From the NCBI GenBank assembly GCA_035301345.1, contig DATGUM010000032.1, positions 62,001 to 126,000 on the forward strand: a DNA stretch of 64,000 bases, written 5' to 3'. Each line of letters starts with the position of its first letter. The stretch's first letter is position 1. This document shows positions 51,583-61,005 of this stretch, piece after piece. The DNA comes from CALAMD01 sp035301345. GTDB lineage: Bacteria; Bacillota; Bacilli; Bacillales; Amphibacillaceae. A model generated the notes under the pieces. The model did no database searches and had not been told where the DNA came from. It saw only the letters and a program-made list of their open reading frames with translations. The position numbers were made by a program, and so were the translations under genes.

Positions 51583-53796
51583 TCATTCATCGTCTATCTG
51601 TTCGGCTAATAAAACAGTTCGTGGTTTACTTCCTTCATGTGGACCGACAATCCCACTATCTTCCATTGCGTCAATGAGACGTGCCGCCCGGTTGTAACCA
51701 ATTCGGAACCTCCGTTGTAACATAGACACACTAGCCGTTTGCATTTCGACAACGAGTTGCACTGCATCATCAAACAACTCATCTTGCTCTTCCACACTTG
51801 CTTCTTGTTCTGTTTGAGGAGCCATTTCTTCTACGTAATGCACCTCTTGTTGTTCCTTGCAGTGGTTAACAATTCGTTCAACTTCTTCATCTGATAAAAA
51901 TGCCCCTTGTACACGAACAGGCTTTGATTGACCGACAGGAATATATAGCATATCCCCTCTTCCGAGTAACTTTTCTGCCCCACCAGTATCTAAAATCGTT
52001 CGTGAGTCAACTTGTGAAGAAACACTAAATGCTATTCTAGACGGAATGTTCGCTTTAATAATCCCTGTAATAACATCAACAGAAGGCCGTTGTGTCGCAA
52101 TAATTAAATGAATACCTGCTGCTCTTGCCATCTGTGCTAAACGTGTAATAGCATCTTCAACGTCTTTTGAAGCAACCATCATTAGGTCTGCTAGTTCATC
52201 GACTAAAACGACGATATAAGGTAAAAATGAGTACTCTTCTTGTTCTTCTTCGCTTAATTTTTTAACGTACTCATTATAAGCTTCGATATTTCGCGTACTC
52301 GTTTCAGAAAATATTTCATACCTACGTTCCATCTCTGCAACTACTTTACGCAATGCTTGTGATGCTTTTTTAGGATCCGTCACAACAGGCGTTAATAAAT
52401 GAGGGATACCATTATACATATTTAACTCAACTTTTTTCGGGTCAATCATCATCATTTTTACTTCACTCGGTTTTGCTTTCATTAAAATGGATGTAATAAT
52501 TCCGTTAATACAGACACTTTTTCCACTACCTGTCGCCCCGGCAATCAATAAATGTGGCATTTTATTTAATTCACCGACGACAGCTTGGCCTGATATATCT
52601 CTTCCTAAAGCGAATGATAGAATAGACGATTTCTTTGGCGCTCCTTCTAAAACTTCTCGTAACGAGACAGTTGTCACATCTTTGTTTGGTACTTCGATAC
52701 CTACAGCTGATTTTCCTGGAATAGGTGCTTCAATACGAATATCTTGAGCTGCTAAAGACAAAGCTAAGTCATCATGCAAGCTAACAATTCTGCTCACTTT
52801 AACCCCTGACTCTGGTAAAATTTCATACTTTGTAACGGCTGGCCCTACGTGGACTTGTGAGACCTTTGCTTGCACACCAAAGCTTTGAAATGTCTTTTCT
52901 AACGTTTGTACAGTTGCTTTTATTTGAGACGTATCACCCTTTGTTGTTTGCGAGATCGTATCTGTTAGTAATTGGAATGATGGAAGTTCGTATGATTCAT
53001 CACTCTCCTGTTTATCTGTAAACTGTTCATCTATATGCAACTCTTCTTCTGCTTGATCACATGTAATAGCATCATGTGCATAAGCAATCGGCAATTGTTC
53101 TTCTCGCTCTGGCACTTGATCAATAACAGGTTCTATCGTTTCTAACGGTTTATCCTCTTTGTTGGTAACGATTTTTCGTTTGTTTTTACGTCGTTCTTTT
53201 ATTTTTTCAAACAGTACGCTTACGTATTCGACACCTTGATTAAATAAGTCACCGACCGAACGATTTGTTAAAACTACCATACTAATCACCATTAAAAAAA
53301 TCGCTACAATTTTTGCGCCGCTAGCAGAAAATAAATAGTAAATAACTGTCGATAAAAATGCTCCTAACAGTCCACCACCAAGCTGGATGACTGATCCTTC
53401 ATCCCGAATATAATCTAAGTAATGATTCCACGTTAATGAAAAAATAGATGGATGGTCTGCTTCGAGTAATAATTTTTCAAACACTTGAATATGTGTAAAT
53501 AAAAGTAAAGCAAACAATAAAATATAAATACCGATTAATTTTTTATGTAACATATTTGGATAACGTCTTTTCGTTAGTAATAAAAGGCCGGTTAATAATA
53601 AACCGATTGGAATGACAAAGTACCACATACCTAGCATAAGACGAAAAATATTTTCTAATGTCGCTGGTATAGCCCCGTCACTTATCACACTTGCTCCGCT
53701 GCCAAATATTGCTAAAAATATTAATAATAAACCTATTAATTCATATTTCATTGTTGATTTTAGTTTAGATGATTTCTTCTTACTTCTTTTGCTCAT
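51583..53796 (-). CDS. spoIIIE: FtsK/SpoIIIE-family DNA translocase
   Basis: A 737-aa protein. Four membrane helices lie in residues 20-180, followed by a charged linker to about 265 and the FtsK motor with Walker A GATGSGKSVCING (residues 420-432) and Walker B VVLVDELADLMM. The gamma winged helix at the C-terminus (SMLQRRFRIGYNRAARLIDAMEDSG) recognises polar chromosome sequences. It clears DNA from the closing septum; with sporulation loci absent nearby, a vegetative role is likely. Position matches spoIIIE in B. subtilis. The ATG follows AGAGGTG; the longer frame upstream lies over the terminator. Confidence 0.9.
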   Translation of the reverse strand: MSKRSKKKSSKLKSTMKYELIGLLLIFLAIFGSGASVISDGAIPATLENIFRLMLGMWYFVIPIGLLLTGLLLLTKRRYPNMLHKKLIGIYILLFALLLFTHIQVFEKLLLEADHPSIFSLTWNHYLDYIRDEGSVIQLGGGLLGAFLSTVIYYLFSASGAKIVAIFLMVISMVVLTNRSVGDLFNQGVEYVSVLFEKIKERRKNKRKIVTNKEDKPLETIEPVIDQVPEREEQLPIAYAHDAITCDQAEEELHIDEQFTDKQESDESYELPSFQLLTDTISQTTKGDTSQIKATVQTLEKTFQSFGVQAKVSQVHVGPAVTKYEILPESGVKVSRIVSLHDDLALSLAAQDIRIEAPIPGKSAVGIEVPNKDVTTVSLREVLEGAPKKSSILSFALGRDISGQAVVGELNKMPHLLIAGATGSGKSVCINGIITSILMKAKPSEVKMMMIDPKKVELNMYNGIPHLLTPVVTDPKKASQALRKVVAEMERRYEIFSETSTRNIEAYNEYVKKLSEEEQEEYSFLPYIVVLVDELADLMMVASKDVEDAITRLAQMARAAGIHLIIATQRPSVDVITGIIKANIPSRIAFSVSSQVDSRTILDTGGAEKLLGRGDMLYIPVGQSKPVRVQGAFLSDEEVERIVNHCKEQQEVHYVEEMAPQTEQEASVEEQDELFDDAVQLVVEMQTASVSMLQRRFRIGYNRAARLIDAMEDSGIVGPHEGSKPRTVLLAEQIDDE

Positions 53797-53845
53797 TATG
53801 TCACCTCTAAATTCATGCAAAAATAATACTATTATACGTAAGAAA

Positions 53846-53867
53846 CCCTTACCAAAAAAGGCAAGGG
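53846..53867 (-). terminator. Hairpin between asd and spoIIIE, possible second asd terminator
   Basis: On the minus strand CCCTTGCC pairs with GGTAAGGG (one wobble) around TTTTTT, followed by TTTCTT. Confidence 0.45.
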
Positions 53868-53931
53868 AAGGTATTAAATACGTAAAGTCCATTATATCAT
53901 ACAACAGAATATACGTGCGAAATAATATTCC

Positions 53932-53974
53932 ATTAAAAAAAGCTCTTAAACGACAATTAATCGTCTAAGAGCTT
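53932..53974 (-). terminator. Terminator of asd
   Basis: AAGCTCTTA-type stem (53941-53953 with 53961-53974), followed on the minus strand by TTTTTTTAATG. Confidence 0.85.
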
Positions 53975-53979
53975 ACCAT

Positions 53980-55026
53980 TTATTTTAAGTCTTTTTCTAA
54001 TAAAGTTTCAGCAATTTGTACTGTGTTTAATGCTGCCCCTTTAACTAAGTTATCTGTTACAACCCATAAGTGGAATCCTTTTTTATTATCTAAATCTTCA
54101 CGGATACGACCGACAAACACGTCATATTTATCCGCAGCAGATAATGGTGTTGGATATGTTTGTGTACTCGGATCATCTTGTAAGACAACACCTTTTCCAC
54201 CCTTAATAGCATCCTGAATATCTTTCACGGATACGTCATCATTATCTACTTCAATGTAAATACTCTCAGCATGTGAGTTAATGACTGGTAAACGAACACA
54301 CGTCGCTGCTACTGATAAATCAGGGTTTGACATGATTTTTTTTGTTTCATTGATCATTTTCATTTCTTCTGCTGTATAACCATTTTCAGTAAACACATCA
54401 ATTTGTGGTAAAGCATTAAATGCAATTGGATAATGCTTTTTATCTGATCCTGCTGGTAAAATTTCTGCTACCATTTCTTCTTCATTTAAGTATTGCTGTG
54501 TTTGATTTTTCAATTCTTCATTAGCAGCCCAACCTGCACCTGAAACTGCTTGGTACGTTGAAACGACAATGCGCGATAAACCAAACGCCTCTTTGATTGG
54601 ATTTAGTGCCGCAACCATTTGAATCGTTGAGCAGTTTGGATTTGCGATAATGCCTTTATGACTTTCTAATGCTTCAGGGTTTACTTCCGGAACAACTAAA
54701 GGTACATCTTTATCCATACGAAACGCGCTCGTATTATCAATAACGACTGCGCCACTTTCAACGGCAGCTTTAGATAGTTGCTCTGTAATAGCTCCTCCTG
54801 CTGAGAAAAACGCAATATCTATATTAGAAAAGCTGTCTGTCGTAGCTTCTTGAACAGTCACTTCTTCATTGTTAAAAGTTAACTTCTTACCTGCTGAACG
54901 TTTTGATGATAATGGTCTTAATTCTGCAACTGGAAACTTTCTATCTTCTAAAATTTCCATAACTTTTTGTCCTACTGCTCCTGTAGCTCCAACTACTGCT
55001 ACATTATATGATGATTTCTTAGCCAT
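53980..55026 (-). CDS. asd: Aspartate-semialdehyde dehydrogenase
   Basis: A 348-aa NADPH enzyme, second step of the aspartate pathway to diaminopimelate, Lys, Thr and Met. The nucleotide-binding start is VAVVGATGAVGQKVMEIL, the active-site Cys is in ANPNCSTIQMVAAL, and the catalytic His block is CVRLPVINSHAES. In B. subtilis it is followed by dapG and dapA; here neither is present and spoIIIE comes next, so the aspartokinase partner is the gene at 4.7-6.0 kb. GGAG precedes the ATG. Confidence 0.95.
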   Translation of the reverse strand: MAKKSSYNVAVVGATGAVGQKVMEILEDRKFPVAELRPLSSKRSAGKKLTFNNEEVTVQEATTDSFSNIDIAFFSAGGAITEQLSKAAVESGAVVIDNTSAFRMDKDVPLVVPEVNPEALESHKGIIANPNCSTIQMVAALNPIKEAFGLSRIVVSTYQAVSGAGWAANEELKNQTQQYLNEEEMVAEILPAGSDKKHYPIAFNALPQIDVFTENGYTAEEMKMINETKKIMSNPDLSVAATCVRLPVINSHAESIYIEVDNDDVSVKDIQDAIKGGKGVVLQDDPSTQTYPTPLSAADKYDVFVGRIREDLDNKKGFHLWVVTDNLVKGAALNTVQIAETLLEKDLK

Positions 55027-55129
55027 GATTTTCTCTCCTCTATTTACTTTAATTCATACGGTTATCTACTGAATTTATACTATCATACTTCAACTGAATT
55101 ATTAAATAATATTGATTATTTCATTTTTT

Positions 55130-56353
55130 CTAACCTTCAGGAATAATTGTAGCTAAAGATTGGTCGCTCGCTAATACTCGCTTGACTACTTCATCAATGG
55201 ACTCGTGATTAACTCGCTCAATTTTTTCAATCACTTCGTCTAATGTTTTATGCGGAAGATTCAATAGTTCATTATGACCATTACGATTCATTCGGCTATC
55301 TGTACTCTCTAACCCTAACATTAAACTTCCCTTTAGCTGTTCTTTACTATTTGTAAGTTCTTTAGCAGTTAAACCGTCGCTAATTATTTTCTCTACAATC
55401 TCTTGAATCGTTTCTTTCACAACGCGTAAATTTCTCTTATTCGTTCCTGCGTATACAGTTAGTAAACCACTATCTTTATACGCTGAATGAAACGAATAAA
55501 CAGAGTAAGCTAGTCCGCGTTTTTCCCTAATTTCTTGAAACAATCTAGAACTCATACTTCCACCAAAAGCATTGTTTAAAACAGCTAAACTATATGTCAG
55601 TTCATCATGAATGCTTAAACCATTAAGTCCAATACACATATGTGCTTGTTCGGTATCTTTAATAATTTCTTTCTGTTTTGGAACAAATAGTGGTTTTTCA
55701 ATCGAAAGCTGCTCAGTCGTTTGTTCATGATTTTCAAATGAAAAATGCTTTTCTATTTCTTTTATAAATGATTCATCGACATTTCCTGCAATTGATACGA
55801 CTACATTTTGCGGTGTATAATGTTCACCCATATAATGCAAAAAATCATCTCTTGTAAAACTATTTAATCTTTCTTCGTTACCTAATATAGGAAATGCTAG
55901 TGGATGTTTATCAAAAGATGCTTCTGCTAAAACATCATGAATAATGTCATCTGGAGTATCTTCAGACATACTAATTTCTTCCAAAATAACTTGTTTTTCA
56001 CGGTCAATTTCTTCTTCAGAAAATACCGAGTGAAAGAACATATCTGATAATATACGTAACGCACTCTCTTTATGTGAATCAATCACTTTAGCATAATAAC
56101 ACGTATATTCTTTACTCGTAAATGCGTTCACTTGTCCACCAATCGAATCAAATGCTTCTGCAATATCTTGTGCCGATCGTGATTTTGTACCTTTAAAAAG
56201 CATATGCTCAACAAAGTGCGAAATACCATTATTAATTGATGTCTCATTTCTTGATCCTGCCAAAACCCATATGCCCATCGTAACTGACCGTACAGTTGGA
56301 ACTTTTTCTAATACGATACGCATACCATTATCTAACGTATATGTTTTAATCAT
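55130..56353 (-). CDS. mlpA: M16 zinc protease MlpA (YmxG)
   Basis: A 407-aa M16B peptidase with the complete zinc motif HFVEH (His46, Glu49, His50) in GISHFVEHMLFKGTKSRSAQD and the substrate-binding block NNAFGGSMSSRLFQEIREKRGLAYSVYSF. It is the mitochondrial-processing-peptidase beta-like enzyme that follows pnp in Bacillus; its natural substrates are unsettled. GGGGA precedes the ATG. It is the third M16 gene in a 7-kb stretch. Confidence 0.9.
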   Translation of the reverse strand: MIKTYTLDNGMRIVLEKVPTVRSVTMGIWVLAGSRNETSINNGISHFVEHMLFKGTKSRSAQDIAEAFDSIGGQVNAFTSKEYTCYYAKVIDSHKESALRILSDMFFHSVFSEEEIDREKQVILEEISMSEDTPDDIIHDVLAEASFDKHPLAFPILGNEERLNSFTRDDFLHYMGEHYTPQNVVVSIAGNVDESFIKEIEKHFSFENHEQTTEQLSIEKPLFVPKQKEIIKDTEQAHMCIGLNGLSIHDELTYSLAVLNNAFGGSMSSRLFQEIREKRGLAYSVYSFHSAYKDSGLLTVYAGTNKRNLRVVKETIQEIVEKIISDGLTAKELTNSKEQLKGSLMLGLESTDSRMNRNGHNELLNLPHKTLDEVIEKIERVNHESIDEVVKRVLASDQSLATIIPEG

Positions 56354-56446
56354 CTGTCTTTCCCCTCTGTTTCACACGATTTTCTTCGCTCGATTCATCA
56401 TAACAGAAAAAAGAAGTTGTTCCAACAGACTTACTTTTAAATAAAG

Positions 56447-56478
56447 GGCAAAAAAAAAGAAACTGGCTTACCAGCTTC
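56447..56478 (-). terminator. Terminator of pnp
   Basis: GAAACTGG (56459-56466) pairs with CCAGCTTC (56471-56478) with one wobble, followed on the minus strand by nine T residues. Confidence 0.85.
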
Positions 56479-56487
56479 TTCAATAAA

Positions 56488-58596
56488 TTATTCTTTATTC
56501 TTTTGTTCGAGTAAAACGGCTTTTCGTGATAAATTGACACGTCCTTGACGATCAACTTCTTTCACTTTAACCATAATTTCATCACCAATTGAAACGACGT
56601 CTTCTACTTTATTCACACGTTTTTCATCTAATTCAGAAATATGAACTAAACCGTCTTTTCCTTTAAAGATTTCAACAAACGCACCGAATTTTTCAATACG
56701 TTTGACCGTTCCTAAGTAGATTTCACCAACAACAGCCTCACGTACGATGTCTTCAATAATCGACTTCGCCTGATCATTCATTTCTTCATCTGTTGAAGAA
56801 ATAAATATGCTACCGTCTTGTTCAATATCAATTTTTACGCCTGTTTCATCAATAATCTTATTAATTTGCTTTCCGCTTGGTCCAATGACATCACGAATTT
56901 TCTCTGGATCAATTGACATCGTTAAAATCTTCGGAGCAAATGGTGATAAGCTTTCTTTTGGCTTATTAATCGTTTCCTCCATCGACTCGATAATCTTTAA
57001 TCGACCAGTCTTCGCTTGGCTAAGAGACTCTTCTAAAATATCTCGTGATAAACCATCGATTTTAATGTCCATTTGTAAAGCAGTAATTCCTTCTTTCGTC
57101 CCTGCTACTTTAAAGTCCATATCTCCTAATGCATCTTCCATTCCTTGAATGTCTGATAAAATAGAGTAGTCTGAACCGTTTTTAACAAGTCCCATAGCAA
57201 TACCAGCAACTGGTGATTTAATCGGTACACCTGCATCCATCAATGCTAACGTTCCTGCACAAATACTCGCTTGAGAGCTTGATCCATTAGATTCAAGGAC
57301 TTCAGAAACGACACGAATCGTATAAGGGAAGTCATTTTCATCTGGAATAATTTTTTCTAACGCTTTTTCACCTAATGCTCCGTGACCAATTTCACGTCGC
57401 CCTGGTCCTCTAATAGGTCCAGTTTCTCCAACACTATATTGTGGGAAGTTATAATGGTGCATAAAACGTTTTGACTCTTCTAAGTCTAATCCGTCTAAAA
57501 TTTGCACGTCTCCAAGAGCCCCTAGTGTACAAACACTTAATGCTTGCGTTTGTCCCCTCGTAAACAGCCCTGAACCATGCGTACGAGGAAGTAAGCCAAC
57601 GCGAGATGATAATGGGCGTATTTCAGAAACGCCACGACCATCTGGTCTCACTTTCTCTTGTGTAATGAGACGACGTACTTCTTCTTTAACGATAACGTCT
57701 AACGCATCTTTTACTTGTCGTAAAACATCAGCATCTTCTTCAGCCGCATCTTCATACTGTTCTAAAATATTCTCTTTGATTTCAGCAATCGCTTGCTCAC
57801 GTTCTAATTTTTCTTCTGTCTGAATAGCAGCAACGAGATTAGCTTGTGCTTGTTCTTTTACGTCAGATAAAATATCATCTGTAATCGAAAGTACAGGCAT
57901 ATCTAGTTTTTCTAAGCCAATTTCTGCAATGATGTCTTCTTGAAATTGGACGAGACGTGAAACTTCTTTATGTCCGAACATAATTGCTTCTAAAATAACG
58001 TCTTCTGATACTTCATCGGCTTCAGCTTCAACCATGTTCACTTCGTCTTTCGTTCCTGCGACAGTAATGAGTAAATCACTCTGCTCTGCTTCTTCAATCG
58101 TTGGATTAATAACGAATTCTTCATCAACACGACCTACGTTCACACCAGCAATTGGACCATCAAATGGAATATTTGAAGTCGATAACGCAATCGATGAACC
58201 GATCATCGCAGCAATTTCTGATGAACAGTCTTGATCAACACTCATCACCGTGCTAATAACTTGTACTTCATTACGAAAGCCATCTGGAAACAATGGACGA
58301 ATTGGGCGATCAATCAGTCGCGATGCAAGCACTGCTTTTTCGCTCGGGCGACCTTCACGCTTAATAAAGCCTCCTGGAATCTTCCCAACAGCGTATAGAC
58401 GTTCCTCATAATTAACTTGTAATGGGAAAAATGGTAAGTTTTTAGGTTCTCTTGAAGCGGTAGCAACTGATAACACAGTTGTATCACCGTAATGAATCAT
58501 ACATGATCCATTCGCTTGTTTAGCAAGCTCCCCTATCTCTACGACAAACTCTTTACCTGCAATTGTCGTCGCATATGTTTTTTTAGTTTCTATCAT
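56488..58596 (-). CDS. pnp: Polynucleotide phosphorylase
   Basis: A 702-aa 3'-5' exoribonuclease using phosphate. Two RNase PH domains (the second with RPDGRGVSEIRPLSS and the phosphate-binding segment LESNGSSSQASICAG) are followed by a KH domain (DVIGPSGKQINKIIDETG) and an S1 domain (YLGTVKRIEKFGAFVEIFKGKDGLVHISELDEKRV). It is a partner of RNase Y in mRNA decay. I use the ATG giving MIETKKTYATT; an in-frame TTG seven codons upstream overlaps the GGGG-rich site. Confidence 0.96.
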   Translation of the reverse strand: MIETKKTYATTIAGKEFVVEIGELAKQANGSCMIHYGDTTVLSVATASREPKNLPFFPLQVNYEERLYAVGKIPGGFIKREGRPSEKAVLASRLIDRPIRPLFPDGFRNEVQVISTVMSVDQDCSSEIAAMIGSSIALSTSNIPFDGPIAGVNVGRVDEEFVINPTIEEAEQSDLLITVAGTKDEVNMVEAEADEVSEDVILEAIMFGHKEVSRLVQFQEDIIAEIGLEKLDMPVLSITDDILSDVKEQAQANLVAAIQTEEKLEREQAIAEIKENILEQYEDAAEEDADVLRQVKDALDVIVKEEVRRLITQEKVRPDGRGVSEIRPLSSRVGLLPRTHGSGLFTRGQTQALSVCTLGALGDVQILDGLDLEESKRFMHHYNFPQYSVGETGPIRGPGRREIGHGALGEKALEKIIPDENDFPYTIRVVSEVLESNGSSSQASICAGTLALMDAGVPIKSPVAGIAMGLVKNGSDYSILSDIQGMEDALGDMDFKVAGTKEGITALQMDIKIDGLSRDILEESLSQAKTGRLKIIESMEETINKPKESLSPFAPKILTMSIDPEKIRDVIGPSGKQINKIIDETGVKIDIEQDGSIFISSTDEEMNDQAKSIIEDIVREAVVGEIYLGTVKRIEKFGAFVEIFKGKDGLVHISELDEKRVNKVEDVVSIGDEIMVKVKEVDRQGRVNLSRKAVLLEQKNKE

Positions 58597-58652
58597 TAAA
58601 GTAAAAACCCCTTTCAATCTTATTGCATGTTCAAAATTTATGTTTATGTAGT

Positions 58653-58679
58653 AAAAAAAGCAGGATTTCTCCTGCTTTT
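58653..58679 (-). terminator. Terminator of rpsO
   Basis: AAAAGCAGGA pairs with TCCTGCTTTT (58656-58665 with 58670-58679), followed on the minus strand by TTTTTTTAC. Confidence 0.88.
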
Positions 58680-58686
58680 CAATAAG

Positions 58687-58956
58687 TTATCTACGTAAAC
58701 CAAGTTTTTGGATGACTTCACGATAACTTGCTACATTTGTTTTTCGTAAGTAATTTAATAAATTACGACGACGTCCAACCATCTTTAATAGTCCACGACG
58801 TGAATGGTGATCACGCTTATGTGTACGTAAATGGTCGTTTAACAATGTAATTTCTTCAGTTAATACAGCAATCTGGACCTCTGTTGAACCAGTATCATTA
58901 TCATGAGTTTTAAACTCATCAATGATTTCTTGTTTGCGTTCTTTTGAAATTGCCAT
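58687..58956 (-). CDS. rpsO: Ribosomal protein S15
   Basis: An 89-aa S15: KERKQEIIDEFKTHDNDTGSTEVQIAVLTEEITLLNDHLRTHKRDHHSRRGLLKMVGRRRNLLNYL. All conserved 16S rRNA-binding blocks (GSTEVQ, HKRDHHSRRGL) are intact. It binds the central 16S three-way junction and, in Bacillus relatives, its own mRNA leader. AGGAGGTGG precedes the ATG. It is followed by pnp, the classical rpsO-pnp pair. Confidence 0.97.
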   Translation of the reverse strand: MAISKERKQEIIDEFKTHDNDTGSTEVQIAVLTEEITLLNDHLRTHKRDHHSRRGLLKMVGRRRNLLNYLRKTNVASYREVIQKLGLRR

Positions 58957-59060
58957 TCTGGCCCACCTCCTAACTTTTTCATTAGCCCCAATTCCCTAGC
59001 AATCGTCGGAGTAACGATTTGCCAAGCAATGGTTATACGCCTTTTAGCGTACACGTTTAT
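58957..59060 (-). promoter_or_regulatory. Structured rpsO leader, candidate S15 autoregulatory element
   Basis: Two stems precede the ribosome-binding site: TACGC/GCGTA (59036-59040 with 59047-59051), and a 12-bp helix with one bulge, CTTGGCAAATCGT against ACGATTGCTAGG (59014-59026 with 58995-59006). S15-binding leaders are known in Bacillaceae. The fold and the S15 role are inferred. Confidence 0.5.
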
Positions 59061-59077
59061 AATAAAAATTGCAAGTT

Positions 59078-60025
59078 TTAAATATTTTTCTTCTTAAAAA
59101 ATTCTTTTATCGCTTGTTCATCTTGCTTTATTTGAGTAATTAATGAATCAACACCGGAAAACTTCTTTTCATCACGGATAAAGGCATACCATTGAATAGA
59201 TAACTGATCATCATAGATGTCTTTATTAAAATCAAATATGTGAACTTCTATCGTTGCTTGTTCTTGATCATCTATAAACGTTGGTTTATATCCAACGTTC
59301 GCCATCCCGTAATACATCTGATGCTCATGAATAACTTTCACTGCATATACACCTACAGTCGGTGCGACGCAATCTTCTTCTATGCTAACGTTCGCTGTAG
59401 GAAACCCTATCGTTCGACCTCGTTTTTCCCCGTGGACAACAATTCCATCTGTCCGTAAAGGTCTTCCTAAAAGTTCTTGCACATATTCAACAGAACCTTT
59501 GCTCAATAAGTGACGAATATGTGTGGAACTAATTTTTTCATCATTATATTCAACTTTTGGAACAATTGTCGTCGTCAGTTGCCCTTTCGCAAGGGATTCC
59601 ATCTGCTCCATTGTCCCTTCACCTTTATAGCCATATGAATAATCAAATCCTCCAACGACATGCTTCATATTTAATTGAACGAGAAAATGATCAACGAATT
59701 TCTCCGGAGAAAGGAGTGATAATTCTTTATTAAACGTAATGACGTATAAGCGATCAATTGATAACTCACTTAAAATTCTCTGCTTTTCTTTTAATGACGT
59801 AATATATTTAACGCCATGAGATTCATCAGATAACACAACTCTCGGATGCGGATGAAAAGTAATGACTGCACTTTCTAAGTTCTTTTGTTTAGCGATACTT
59901 ACTGCTTGATTAATAACTTTTAAATGTCCCTTATGTAAGCCGTCAAAAAACCCTATCGCACAAACTGTTTCACGTAAGTCTTTTTTATTTAAAGTATGTG
60001 GATATGTTAAATGGATCGTTTCCAT
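59078..60025 (-). CDS. ribF: Bifunctional riboflavin kinase/FAD synthetase
   Basis: A 315-aa enzyme phosphorylating riboflavin to FMN and adenylylating it to FAD. The N-terminal nucleotidyltransferase has GFFDGLHKGHLKVI, STHIRHLLSKG and FDYSYGYKGEGT; the C-terminal kinase has GRTIGFPTANV and the catalytic Glu in IEVHIFDFNKDIY. The ATG (METIHLTYPH) follows TAGGTGAAAGTA. Conserved order truB-ribF-rpsO-pnp. FAD is the cofactor of the E3 enzyme at 1.5-2.9 kb. Confidence 0.95.
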   Translation of the reverse strand: METIHLTYPHTLNKKDLRETVCAIGFFDGLHKGHLKVINQAVSIAKQKNLESAVITFHPHPRVVLSDESHGVKYITSLKEKQRILSELSIDRLYVITFNKELSLLSPEKFVDHFLVQLNMKHVVGGFDYSYGYKGEGTMEQMESLAKGQLTTTIVPKVEYNDEKISSTHIRHLLSKGSVEYVQELLGRPLRTDGIVVHGEKRGRTIGFPTANVSIEEDCVAPTVGVYAVKVIHEHQMYYGMANVGYKPTFIDDQEQATIEVHIFDFNKDIYDDQLSIQWYAFIRDEKKFSGVDSLITQIKQDEQAIKEFFKKKNI

Positions 60026-60047
60026 TACTTTCACCTACCAACTTTTA

Positions 60048-60938
60048 TTAAACGAACACACGATATGGCTTTATCATATCATTATTCTCTGGATGGCGCT
60101 CATAAATTGCGAGTAATTCTTCGTCGTGCATAACTAACAAATGGTCACTCGTAAAAGAGTCTTTTTCTACATGTAACTTTTGGCCGTGTGATACTTTTTT
60201 CGCAGTCACTTGATCGACATTCATCCGGTCAAATGAAATAAGTGCATCTTCTATCGAAACAAGTGATTGAGCAAGTTGACCTGTTTCCTTTAATTGTTCT
60301 AATTCGTCAAATGTTATCGTTTCTGATGCTGTAAAAGGACCTACCTCCGTACGCTCTAACTGTGACATATGCGCTGGGAAGCCTAATGCTTTTCCAATAT
60401 CTACACAAAGCGTTCGAATATACGTTCCTGCTGAACATTTAACCGAAAAAGAAAACGTATGACTATTTGAATCAACGTGTAAAAGGTCAATTGCATAAAT
60501 TTCCACCGTTCGTGACGGTCTTTCAACATACTCATTATTTCGGGCATATTCATACAAACGTTTACCTTTCACTTTTACCGCCGAATACATCGGTGGCACT
60601 TGAATGATTTCCCCACTAAATGTTTTTAATACGTCAACTATTTCAGCTTCTGACGGGAAACATTCGACTTCTTTTTCATCAATCACAGCACCGTGGGCAT
60701 CTTCCGTTTCCGTCGCTTGACCTAAAGAGCATTCAGCAATATACGTTTTATCCATTTGCGTTAAAAAAGGTGATACACGCGTTGCCCGTCCGATACAAAT
60801 CCCTAACACGCCTTCCACTTCGGGATCTAATGTGCCTGTATGACCAACTTTTTTCGTTTGAAATATTCGTCTGAGCTTTGCAACACAGTCATGAGAAGTC
60901 AGACCAGCTGGCTTCCACAATGGTAAAATACCATTCAT
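60048..60938 (-). CDS. truB: tRNA pseudouridine55 synthase TruB
   Basis: A 296-aa pseudouridine synthase. The start NGILPLWKPAGLTSHDCVAKLR and the catalytic Asp38 in VGHTGTLDPEVEGVLGICIGRATR are diagnostic; SAGTYIRTLCVDIGKALG forms the second conserved block. It modifies U55 in the T-loop of tRNAs. GGAGG precedes the ATG. It ends 22 bp before ribF and probably shares its transcript. Confidence 0.96.
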   Translation of the reverse strand: MNGILPLWKPAGLTSHDCVAKLRRIFQTKKVGHTGTLDPEVEGVLGICIGRATRVSPFLTQMDKTYIAECSLGQATETEDAHGAVIDEKEVECFPSEAEIVDVLKTFSGEIIQVPPMYSAVKVKGKRLYEYARNNEYVERPSRTVEIYAIDLLHVDSNSHTFSFSVKCSAGTYIRTLCVDIGKALGFPAHMSQLERTEVGPFTASETITFDELEQLKETGQLAQSLVSIEDALISFDRMNVDQVTAKKVSHGQKLHVEKDSFTSDHLLVMHDEELLAIYERHPENNDMIKPYRVFV

Positions 60939-60965
60939 TTCATTGCCTCCATCGATTCAACGTTG

Positions 60966-61001
60966 AAAAATCTGACCCGTCTATTAAACAGGTCAGATTT
61001 T
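60966..61001 (-). terminator. Terminator of rbfA
   Basis: AAAATCTGACC pairs with GGTCAGATTTT (60966-60977 with 60991-61001), followed on the minus strand by TTTTTC. It separates the infB-ylxP-rbfA unit from truB-ribF. Confidence 0.85.
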
Positions 61002-61005
61002 AATT

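Noticed and set aside
58860..59054. 64-aa minus-strand ORF over the rpsO leader
   Set aside because: It overlaps rpsO in another frame and the structured leader; no SD.
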